From: Limnoglobus roseus
GTDB lineage: Bacteria; Planctomycetota; Planctomycetia; Gemmatales; Gemmataceae
Assembly (NCBI RefSeq): GCF_008254045.1
Contig: NZ_CP042425.1
Coordinates: 8,880,163 to 8,944,162, forward strand
DNA: 64,000 nt
Reading direction: 5' to 3'
A program made the translations under genes and the position numbers. Shown here piece after piece: positions 45,414-52,615 of this stretch; positions within the stretch are counted from its first letter, which is position 1, and each line of letters begins with the position of its first letter. The notes below the pieces were generated by a model. It searched no databases. It saw nothing but the letters and a program-made list of their open reading frames with translations, and was not told the origin of the DNA.

Positions 45414-46414
45414 CCGCGTCCCGGGCCTGACGGCGGTCGAGGCCGAGTGGCGGGCGGCCGTCTGCGACGACCTCGACCGGGTCCGCGACCTGTTGCACCC
45501 GGAGCCGGGGCTGGCGGAAAGTTTTCCCCACCAGGGCCGGGCCGGCGAGGTCTACGCCGTCGTCGTTCACGGCCCGGACGACATCGTCGGCGTCGGCCCG
45601 GACGGTGATCGCATTGCCCGCCGGCGGGGCGACGTAACCGCGTACCGCCTTTCGGTCCCGGCCCTCCTCCTCCGCCTCGCCGCCCTGTTCGCCGTCCCGC
45701 CCGACGCGGGGCCGGTCGCCGGTCTGGGCCGGACGTGGCGGGTCGGCGTCGACTGCCCGACGGCCGGGTACGGGTTCCCGCTCTTCCTCGCCCTCGGGCA
45801 AGAGCCGGCCGACTACCGCCGCGACGTCGCCGCCCTGGCCGCGGCCCACGCCGGCCCGTTCCGCCTCCTGTCCCCGACGAACCGCCACGTCCGGTACGAG
45901 ACGACCCAACTCCTCGCGGCGCACGAGTCCACGTTCCTCGCCCTGGCCGACGCCGTCGCCTGGGCCCCGGACCGGTGGGACCTGACGCCGCCCGCGGGTG
46001 GTGGGCCGGCTTCCACGCCCGCCACCTCCCGCCGGCCGACGCCGCCGCCTCGATCGTCTTCTTTCCCACGCCGGCCGACGCGACCTGGGCCGACGTGCGG
46101 GTCCGGTTCCTCGACGGCGAACGGGTCTCGATCCGCGTGCGGGACGCCCGACAGGCGGTCAACTACACGCAGATGGCTTCGCGGACGGCCGCAGCGGCGA
46201 CGCGAACAAGCAGTGGCACTTGTTGCGGGCGTTCGCGGCCGGGGGCGGGCGGCTGGACTGGCGGAGCCCGGACGCCGGGCCGAAGAACCAGAAGCGGCGG
46301 GAAGTCCTCGGCCAGGCGTTGCAGCGATACTTCCGGATCGACGGCGACCCCATCCTGCTCGACCCCGATGGGAAATCGTGGCGGATCAAGTTCCAGATCG
46401 CGGACGATCGTTAG
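45370..46414 (+). pseudogene. Unknown gene, two frameshifts (pair gene 2)
   Basis: Starts MPTILPLTRFWLGLDRVPGL, TAVEAEWRAAVCDDLDRVRD, YAVVVHGPDDIVGVGPDGDR. The first shift lies between about 45960 and 46000, continuing WWAGFHARHLPPADAAASIV, FFPTPADATWADVRVRFLDG. The second is a missing G near 46175, after which it ends GDANKQWHLLRAFAAGGGRL, VLGQALQRYFRIDGDPILLD. The intact form would be about 347 residues. No family recognised. The end (EVLGQALQRYFRI) looks like a helical DNA-binding or winged segment, which is only an impression. Confidence 0.6.
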
Positions 46415-46418
46415 CAGG

Positions 46419-46573
46419 CCGTCGAATTTTCGGTGACCGGATTTTCGGCCTGACGACATTTCACCCCGTCCACAACCACATATCGAACCGCCGGTTGCGA
46501 CGACATATCGAACCGCCGGTTGCGACGGCCTCGAAGTCTTTCGCCGAAAAACCCCGGCCCCGTCGAATTTTCG
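46419..46573. repeat. Direct repeats in the gap after the unknown pair
   Basis: CCGTCGAATTTTCG occurs at 46419-46432 and again at 46560-46573. Between them a 25-bp unit (ACATATCGAACCGCCGGTTG followed by CGACG) is perfectly tandemly repeated at 46478-46502 and 46503-46527. No gene lies between 46415 and 46699. Confidence 0.7.
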
Positions 46574-46699
46574 CCAGGGAGGGGCGACAGGTCCGGCGGG
46601 CACCACTCGCCGGGCGACCGACACCCGTGGCCGGACCCGAGGGACACGCCGAGAGCGATCTGTCCCCCTCGTTCGTCCGGCCGCCAGCGGAAGTCCCCC

Positions 46700-47044
46700 A
46701 TGGCCCGTCCGGTTCCCAAGCAGTCCCTGTCCGCCGCCCGCCGGCAACTCGTCGAACTCATGCAGTCGATCGGGTTCGGGCGGATCGAGCACCTCCACGT
46801 CGTCGACGGCGAGCCGGCCCTCCTGGACCCGCCGCCGGCCGTGGTCCGCGAGTACAAGTTCGGCGGAGAGAACGGCCTGCGGCCGGAGCGCGGCCTCGAC
46901 GCCTTCTTGCTCAAAGTCCAAGTGGTCGAATTGTTCCAGATGTTCGACCGGATGGGCACCGGCGTCGTCCTGGCCCTCGACGTCAAGCCCGGCCCGACCC
47001 CGGTCCGTTCACGTCTTCCAAGCCCGGCCGGGAGGGTCGCTCCC
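46700..47044 (+). CDS. Small element protein, unknown, reads into the sigma gene
   Basis: From ATG 46700: MARPVPKQSLSAARRQLVEL, MQSIGFGRIEHLHVVDGEPA, VVREYKFGGENGLRPERGLD, LKVQVVELFQMFDRMGTGVV. Such small proteins occur in planctomycete integrated elements; the function is unknown. There is no stop before the next gene's GTG start at 47045, so as read the two are fused. A lost stop or a frame change near 47000 is more likely, because VKPGPTPVRSRLPSP looks out of frame. Confidence 0.55.
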
Positions 47045-47555
47045 GTGCCCGACTCCCCGTTGACCGAATCCGCGTACGCCCGCCGCCTCGTCCGCGACCT
47101 GGCCGGCCGCCTCGCCGCCCACCGCCTCCGCGGGTGGGACGCCGACGACATCGCCCAGGAACTGTTCCTCCGCCTCTGGGCGGCCCGCCGGGCGTTCGAC
47201 CCGACGCGGGGCCCCGGTCGAGGCGTTCGTCGCCGTGGTCCTGGACCGCGCCGTCATCGACCTGCTCCGGCGCCAAGCTGCGTCGAAGCGCATGGGGCGG
47301 GTGAGATCCCTGCACACGGTGGGCGACGCGGACCGCGGGCACTCGTACAACCCGATCCCGGCGATCGACTGGGCCCTCGACGTCGCCGCGATCCTCGCAC
47401 GCCTGCCCGAAGACCTCCGGGCCGTCGCCGAACTTCTGAAGACCGAGTCCGTTACCGCGGCGGCCCGGACGCGGGCCGTTCCGCGGGACGCGCTCCGACG
47501 ACAGGTCCGCGACCTCCGCCGGGCGTTCGAACGGTGCAAAGCGCGGGATTCTTGA
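47045..47555 (+). pseudogene. Element-encoded sigma-70-like factor with one frameshift
   Basis: Starts at GTG 47045 with GGGAGGG upstream: TESAYARRLVRDLAGRLAAH, WDADDIAQELFLRLWAARRA, FDPTRGP. One extra C in the run 47212-47215 shifts the frame; it resumes VEAFVAVVLDRAVIDLLRRQ (region 2.3-2.4-like) and ends with a region 4-like helix set (EDLRAVAELLKTESVTAAAR, DALRRQVRDLRRAFERC). DADDIAQELFLRLW is the region 2 signature. It lies at the head of the replication-gene cluster and may have driven it. Confidence 0.7.
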
Positions 47556-47565
47556 AGAATCCCGC
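47543..47565 (+). terminator. Hairpin at the end of the sigma gene
   Basis: GCGGGATTC (47543-47551) pairs perfectly with GAATCCCGC (47557-47565) around a five-base loop that contains the stop codon. No T-run follows, so it may be a factor-dependent terminator or part of the leader motif that overlaps it. Confidence 0.4.
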
Positions 47566-47598
47566 ACCACTTCGTCCTCGCTTTGCGAACTTACTAAT
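47563..47598 (+). promoter_or_regulatory. Conserved leader motif, copy 3
   Basis: CGCACCACTTCGTCCTCGCT, then TTGCGAACTTACTAATAG, the same motif as at 30052 and 37392. It precedes the prim-pol gene by about 90 bases. Having the motif in front of both the recombinase operon and the replication gene suggests shared control or element ends. Confidence 0.45.
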
Positions 47599-47684
47599 AG
47601 ACCCCTCGATCACGCGCCGAGCCGAAGGCAACCGCGTGATGGCACACCGGACGTGACCCACGTCCCAACCATCACGGTGACTGC

Positions 47685-48569
47685 GTGGCCGAACCGATCC
47701 CCGACGCGACCCCCGACCCGAACCCGCTCCTCGCCGCCGCCCTCGCGTACGCGACGCGCCTGGCCTGGCCCGTCATCCCACTGCACGCCGTCCGCGACGG
47801 CGCGTGTACGTGCGGCAACGCGGCGCGCGTCCGGAGCGCGGGGAAGCACTCCGGACGAAAAACGGCGTGAAGGACGCGACGACCGACCCGGTCGTCATCC
47901 GCGGGTGGTGGCACCGGTGGCCGGACGCCAACATCGGCGTCGCGACCGGGATGACCTCCGGGGTGTTCATGATCGGCCCGGACGGCACCGACGGCATCCG
48001 CGACTTCACGGACCTGTAGGGCGAGAACGGGACGTTCCCGCTCACCCCGGCCGCCCAGTCCGGGAACGGCGGGTGGCACGTCCTCGCCCGAGACCCCGGC
48101 GGCATCGGCCTCCAGGCCAACCACCTGGGCGCCCGGATCGACCTGCGGGGCGAGGGCGGGTACTTCGTCGCCGCCCCGTCGGCCAGCGGGTACGGCCCGT
48201 ACGTCTGGATTAACGACCCGTTCGCCACCCCGCTCGCCCCGCGCCCGCCCGGGTGGGCCGAGTGGTGCCGGCGGAAGAGGCAACCGAAGCCGGCGTCGCA
48301 ACCCCGGCCGACCGACCCGCCCCCGACCGACCGGGCCGTCATAATTGAGCGGGCGCGAAAGTACCTGCCCCTCGATCAACCCGTCGATCGAGGGGCAGAA
48401 CGGCCACGGCGCCCTCTTCGCCGCCGCCCGGCACCTCCGGACCGGCTTCGCACTCGGCAACGAAGAGGCGTTCCCGTTGCTCCAGGAGTTCAACGCCCGC
48501 GCCCGGCTCCCGTGGCCGGAGGCGGAACTGTGACGGAAACTTAAGGAGTGCGACGAGCACCCGGGCGAC
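47685..48569 (+). pseudogene. Prim-pol (bifunctional DNA primase/polymerase) domain, heavily broken
   Basis: The domain is recognisable across breaks: ATRLAWPVIPLHAVRDGACT, then (frame change near 47850) RTKNGVKDATTDPVVIRGWW, RWPDANIGVATGMTSGVFMI, a TAG at 48017-48019, GARIDLRGEGGYFVAAPSAS, another frame change near 48370, SIEGQNGHGALFAAARHLRT (PriCT-type end), and a TGA at 48531-48533. Reading through that TGA, RKLKECDEHPGD runs in frame into the ATPase at 48570. The original gene was probably one prim-pol-ATPase fusion. Confidence 0.8.
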
Positions 48570-49832
48570 ATGGCGAACGGTGCCCACGTCCACACGCCGC
48601 GGACCGCCGGCCACGCCCACGATCACCGACACGCCAGGGCCGAGCCGACGGCCGAGCCGAAGAAACCCCGGTTCGAATTCCTGACGGACGCCGAGTTCGT
48701 CGCCGGCGACTACCGCCAAGAGTTCCTCATCACGAACGTCCTCGCCAAGGGGCAGCCGTGCGGCATCGGCGGCCCGGTCAAGGCCATGAAGACCGGCCTG
48801 TCCGTGGACATGGCCCTGAGCCTGGGCACGGGCACGCCGTTCCTCGGCACGTTCGCCGTCACCCGAGCGGTCACGACCGTCATGGTGTCCGGCGAGTCCG
48901 GCCGGGCCACGCTCCTGGAAACCCGCGACCGGATCATGAAGGCGAAGGGGTTCCCGCCCGCCCAGCCGTTCGGCACCCTGCACTGGTGCTTCGACGTCCC
49001 GCGGCTCAGCGACGCCGCGGCGATGGCCGAGTTCACCGAGATGCTCGTCGCCCGGAAGCCCGAGGTCGTCATCCTCGACCCCCTGTATCTGAAGCTCGGC
49101 GACGTGAACGCGGCCAGCATGTTCGAGACGGGCGACGTGCTGAAGAACGTCGGCACCAAGCTGATCGCGGCCGGCATCACGACCGTCATCTGCCACCACG
49201 CGAACCGGTCCCTGGACGTCGGCAAGCCGATGGAGTTGCAACACCTGAGCCACGCCGGGTTCTCGCAGTTCGTCGGCCAGTACGTCCTCATCAACCGCCG
49301 GAAGGAGTACGTGAAGGGCACCGGCCGGCACGAGCTCGTCGTCGGCATCGGCGGCCGCGACGGGTACGGCGGGCAGTACCACGTGGACATCGAGGAAGGC
49401 GTCGCCGACGAGTGCTTCCGCAGCCGGGTCTGGGACGTTCGCATCACGAACACGGCCGACGCACCGGCCGGCCCGGCGGGCTCGGCCGAAGACAAGGAGG
49501 CGAAGAAGGCGGGGGAACTACGGCAGAAGATGGCCGCCAAGAAGGCGAAGTTCCTCGCCGACGTGGACGCGGAAAAGGCGAAGGGGTTCCCGGCCGTGTC
49601 CGCCAACCGGCTCAAAACCGACTACCACTGGCAGTTCACGGACATCAAGGCCATCGCCGATTGCCTGATGCAGGACGGGCAAATCGAGCTCCACACGTTC
49701 AAGTTCAAGGCCGGCAAGGGGGCACCACAAGAGACGACCGGGTTCCGCCGGGCAGTCCCCCGGGGAGCCGATCGCCCTGCCGTTCGGGCATCAGCCGGTT
49801 TTTTCCGACACCCAACCGGCTCAACCGGCTGA
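48570..49832 (+). CDS. RepA/AAA_25-type replicative ATPase (possibly the C-half of a prim-pol fusion)
   Basis: 420 residues from ATG 48570, although the start may be internal (see the prim-pol entry). The RecA-like core has Walker A GGPVKAMKTGLSVDMALSL, the FLGTFAVTRAVTTVMVSGES strand, Walker B PEVVILDPLYLKLGD, and ITTVICHHANRSLDVGKP. It resembles plasmid RepA-like hexameric helicases and the ATPases that pair with prim-pol. The C-terminal region (KKAGELRQKMAAKKAKFLAD) is a coiled coil followed by a probable winged-helix. The last 30 residues (RRAVPRGADRPAVRASAGFF) look out of frame. Confidence 0.8.
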   Translation: MANGAHVHTPRTAGHAHDHRHARAEPTAEPKKPRFEFLTDAEFVAGDYRQEFLITNVLAKGQPCGIGGPVKAMKTGLSVDMALSLGTGTPFLGTFAVTRAVTTVMVSGESGRATLLETRDRIMKAKGFPPAQPFGTLHWCFDVPRLSDAAAMAEFTEMLVARKPEVVILDPLYLKLGDVNAASMFETGDVLKNVGTKLIAAGITTVICHHANRSLDVGKPMELQHLSHAGFSQFVGQYVLINRRKEYVKGTGRHELVVGIGGRDGYGGQYHVDIEEGVADECFRSRVWDVRITNTADAPAGPAGSAEDKEAKKAGELRQKMAAKKAKFLADVDAEKAKGFPAVSANRLKTDYHWQFTDIKAIADCLMQDGQIELHTFKFKAGKGAPQETTGFRRAVPRGADRPAVRASAGFFRHPTGSTG

Positions 49833-49913
49833 TGCCGATGACGGGGGCGGGCAACAGCCGGATCAGCCGGTTGGGGGAACCCCCTGTATAGGGGGCCCCC
49901 ACCGGTTAACCGG
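49788..49913. repeat. Iteron-like region, candidate replication origin
   Basis: GCATCAGCCGGTT (49788-49800) faces its perfect inverse AACCGGCTGATGC (49823-49835), with an extra AACCGGC at 49814. ATCAGCCGGTT recurs at 49862-49872. Two further dyads follow: GGGGGAACCCCC and CCCCCTGTATAGGGGG at 49873-49895, and CCGGTTAACCGG at 49902-49913. The cluster sits at the very end of a RepA-like ATPase gene, the usual place for iterons. Confidence 0.5.
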
Positions 49914-50222
49914 CGGATGCCGGTCACCCCGGCCGCCGGCGACGGGAACCGACACCAAAACCCGCGAAGACTGATCGACCAAAAAAACCGGCCGATGCGT
50001 CCGGCACGAAACGGGCCGCGACGAAGTGCAACAAGCGAGGGAAGGAATAATCCCGCCCGCCGAAGGCCACCGGCCGCGTGCGTCGGTCGCACCGCCGCAC
50101 GCCCCCCGGCACTCCGACCGGCCCGCGGCCCGAGTCGCACGGGTCATTCCTGCGCACTTTCACGTTCCATCCCACGCGGAACGGTCAAAGAATTAGACAG
50201 GTTTTCCTTCTTCGACCCCCGC
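49914..50222. other. Gene-free stretch
   Basis: Between the iteron-like region and the methylase promoter. Open frames here have no family similarity. It contains a lower-GC patch around 50170-50215 (AAAGAATTAGACAGGTTTTC). Confidence 0.4.
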
Positions 50223-50255
50223 CGCACAACCGCCGACCGTGACGCCGGTTGTGCG
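50223..50255 (+). promoter_or_regulatory. Operator-like palindrome over the -35 box
   Basis: CGCACAACCG (50223-50232) and CGGTTGTGCG (50246-50255) form a perfect 10-bp inverted repeat with a 13-base centre. Its right arm contains the -35 hexamer of the promoter that follows. This geometry suggests a dimeric repressor site. Confidence 0.55.
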
Positions 50256-50277
50256 ACGCACGGGCATGGGGTATAAT
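50249..50277 (+). promoter_or_regulatory. Sigma-70-type promoter of the methylase gene
   Basis: TTGTGC (50249-50254), 17 bases, then a perfect TATAAT (50272-50277). Transcription would begin near 50284, giving a leader of about 110 bases before the ATG at 50394. A consensus -10 box is rare in this GC-rich window. Confidence 0.6.
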
Positions 50278-50393
50278 CTATCCAGCAGCTCGCGGTGCTA
50301 CCCCTCCCACGGGGCGGCGACCGCAGACCGGCGGGCAAAGCCCCGGCAGTACGGCCGGGCCGAACGAACGCTCCGTTCCTTCGAGGCCCGGCC

Positions 50394-51494
50394 ATGCACG
50401 TCGAACTCCGCCCGATCACGTCGATCACCCCCTACCCGGATACCCCCCGCGACAACGCCGCCCTCAAACTCGGCCTCGAAGTCGTACCCGTGCATGTCGC
50501 CGCCGACCTCACCCCGGCCCTGGCACGGGCGTACCGCCTGGCCGACAACCGCACCGCCGCCATCGCCACGTGGGACGACGGCAAGCTCGTCGCCGAGTTG
50601 CTCGCCCTCCAGGGGACCGACGTCGACCTCGCGTCCATCGGCTTCACGGCCGACGAGCTGGCCGATCTGCTCCGAGGAGAACCCGACGCCAACCCCGGCG
50701 ACCCGGACGCCGTCCCCGACCCGCCGGCCGACCCCGTCACCCGCCCGGGCGACGTGTGGCTCCTCGGCCGCCACCGCCTCCTGTGCGGCGACGCCACCAA
50801 CCCCGCCGATCTCGCCACGCTGCTCGCCGGCACGCCGGCCGGCCTGCTCCGGACCGACCCGCCCTACAACGTCGCGTACGAGGGGAAGACGGCCGACAAG
50901 CTCACCCTCACCAACGACGCCCTGGCCGGGGACGACTACCGCCGGTTCCTCGCCCGGGCGTTGGCCGCGGCCCGGGGCGTGCTGCGGCCGGGCGGGGCCT
51001 TCTACCTCTGGCACGCCGACCTCGAAGAGTTGAACGTCCGGGCGGCGTGCGAGGACGCCGGGTTGCAAGTGCGGCAGTGCCTCGTCTGAGTCAAGTCGGC
51101 GTTCGCCTTGGGTCGCTTCGATTACCACTGGAAGCACGAGCCGTGCCTGTACGGGTGCGCCGACGGGGCCGCCCACACCTGGCTCTCCGACCGGACCCAG
51201 ACGACGGTGCTGGAATTCGACCGGCCAACGAAGAACGACGTCCACCCGGCCATGAAGCCCGTCGACCTGTTCGCCTACCTGATCGGCAATTCGTGCCCGG
51301 CCGCCGGGGTCGTCCCCGACCCGTTCGCCGGCTCGGGGACGACCCCGGCGGCCGCGGAACACACGGGACGAACGGCCGCCCTCGTCGAACTCGACCCGCG
51401 GTACTGCGACGTCATCGTCAAACGGTACGAGGACCTCACCGGCACGCCGGCCGAACGAATACCGGCCGGGGACGCCGTTCCCGCAACGGCGTGA
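50394..51494 (+). pseudogene. ParB-methylase (N4/N6 DNA methyltransferase) with internal deletion and opal stop
   Basis: The ParB-like N-terminus reads MHVELRPITSITPYPDTPRD then jumps to AALKLGLEVVPVHVAADLTP. The normal stretch with the VVGHTR-type motif (about 40 residues) is missing without loss of frame. The methylase follows: VWLLGRHRLLCGDATN, LRTDPPYNVAYEG (motif IV), GGAFYLWHADLEELNVRAA. A TGA (51087-51089) stands where Trp is expected in QCLVWVKSAF, then FDYHWKHEPCLYGC, and DPFAGSGTTPAAAEHTGRTA (motif I) to the stop. Apart from the TGA the methylase is complete. Such fusions are common in phages and islands as host-mimicking or self-protecting methylases. Confidence 0.85.
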
Positions 51495-51564
51495 ACCCCT
51501 GATCCCCGAAACACCGACCAAAACCCACCACAACCGACTACTCCGCCCCCGAGGAGGCCCGCCC

Positions 51565-51945
51565 GTGGCCAACGCCACCACCCGCCGCACGGCCGACGAC
51601 CACCTGATCCTCGCCCTCGCCTGCGGGGCCACCCAAGAAGCCGCCGCGACCAAGGCCGGCCTCGGCGTCACCACCGTCCGCCGCCGCCTCCAGGACCCCG
51701 ACTTCGTCCGCCGCCTCCGGGCCGTCCAGGCCGACATCGTCGCCCGCACCGCCGGGGCCCTCACGGCCGCCGCCACCGAGTCCGTGCGCACCCTCCTCGA
51801 CCTCCAGAAGCCGGGCACCCCGCCGGCCACCCGACTCGGGGCCGCCCGGGCCGTGCTCGAACTCGGACTGAAGGTCCGCGAGGTCGTCGAACTCGAGGCC
51901 CGCATCGCCGCCCTCGAGGCCCAAGTCGACGGCGACGGCCGGTAG
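51565..51945 (+). CDS. HTH protein, small-terminase-like
   Basis: 126 residues. The N-terminal helix-turn-helix is ALACGATQEAAATKAGLGVT then TVRRRLQDPDFVRRL, the arrangement found in phage small terminase subunits and their non-phage relatives. A long helix follows (RAVQADIVARTAGALTAAAT, RAVLELGLKVREVVELEARI) ending in a coiled coil. No large terminase or capsid gene is in the window, so a packaging role cannot be claimed. It lies 71 bases after the methylase and 15 before the small-protein pair. Confidence 0.7.
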   Translation: MANATTRRTADDHLILALACGATQEAAATKAGLGVTTVRRRLQDPDFVRRLRAVQADIVARTAGALTAAATESVRTLLDLQKPGTPPATRLGAARAVLELGLKVREVVELEARIAALEAQVDGDGR

Positions 51946-51960
51946 CCGGAGGGCGGCGAG

Positions 51961-52182
51961 ATGCGATTCCACCGGCGGATCAAGCGGGTGCGGGCGGGGA
52001 ATCGAGACGCCGGCCCCTTCACGATCTTCCTCGTCGAGGCGGCGGCCGATCGGCCGGTCGGCGTTCGCGTCTTGTGGGGCGGGATCGCCCGCGAGGTCTG
52101 CTACGACCCGGACCAGGGCCCACCACCCTTGCCCCCGGGCGGGCCGCACAAGCTCATCCTCGGCCCCGCGTTCGACGTGTGA
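51961..52182 (+). CDS. Small protein 1 of a repeated paralogous pair (intact copy)
   Basis: 73 residues, GGAGGG 14 bases upstream: MRFHRRIKRVRAGNRDAGPF, TIFLVEAAADRPVGVRVLWG, GIAREVCYDPDQGP, then GPHKLILGPAFDV. A basic helix is followed by a small beta domain with the pattern FxVEA..RPxGxxVxWGGxAREVxYDP. No known family recognised. The only undamaged copy of four in this window (others begin at 2481, 54860 and 58738). The next gene begins 13 bases after its stop and encodes a paralogue. Confidence 0.75.
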   Translation: MRFHRRIKRVRAGNRDAGPFTIFLVEAAADRPVGVRVLWGGIAREVCYDPDQGPPPLPPGGPHKLILGPAFDV

Positions 52183-52194
52183 AAGGGGGACCGG

Positions 52195-52485
52195 ATGTCG
52201 GCGCGGCTGCGGCGGGTCAAGAAGATCGAGGCGGCGGTCCGGCGGGAGAACCCGCCCCCGGCGTGGCCGGGCGTCGTGTTCGTCCTCGAGGCCACCCCCG
52301 ACCGACCGCCGGGCCGGTGGGTCCGCCCGGACGGGGCGACCGAAGTCCTCGTCTACGACCCGGACGGGCCCAAGCCGGATTTCCGGTTCCCGGGCAACCC
52401 CCTCGTCCTCGGCGGGGAGATCGACCCGTTCGCCCGTGAGGCCGAGTTGCGGACGGACTGCCGGTTCGTCCCGGCCGGCGGGTGA
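52195..52485 (+). CDS. Small protein 2 of the repeated paralogous pair (intact copy)
   Basis: 96 residues: MSARLRRVKKIEAAVRRENP, VVFVLEATPDRPPGRWVRPD, TEVLVYDPDGPKPDFRFPGN, LVLGGEIDPFAREAELRTDC. The order basic helix - VFVLEA - RPxG - EVxVYDP parallels small protein 1, so the pair arose by duplication; the C-terminal LxLGGEIDPFAR block is specific to this member. No signal peptide, membrane segment or catalytic motif. Related broken copies are at 2712 and 58943. Confidence 0.75.
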   Translation: MSARLRRVKKIEAAVRRENPPPAWPGVVFVLEATPDRPPGRWVRPDGATEVLVYDPDGPKPDFRFPGNPLVLGGEIDPFAREAELRTDCRFVPAGG

Positions 52486-52615
52486 CCGGGGGACATCCGG
52501 CCCGCGAGGAATCGGAATTGGCACGAACCGGGCCACGGTTTAGGATAATCCCGCGACCGGAACGCCTCGGCGGGGGGCCAGGGTACCGGTCGTCCCAGGC
52601 TCCGGGAACCACGTC

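Noticed and set aside
44605..51089. Stop-codon recoding (TAG or TGA read as an amino acid)
   Set aside because: Both TAG and TGA occur in broken genes that also carry frameshifts, while intact genes use them as normal stops.
46700..52485. Complete prophage
   Set aside because: A small-terminase-like HTH protein and a methylase are present, but there is no large terminase, portal, capsid or tail gene; an integrative plasmid-like or satellite element fits better.
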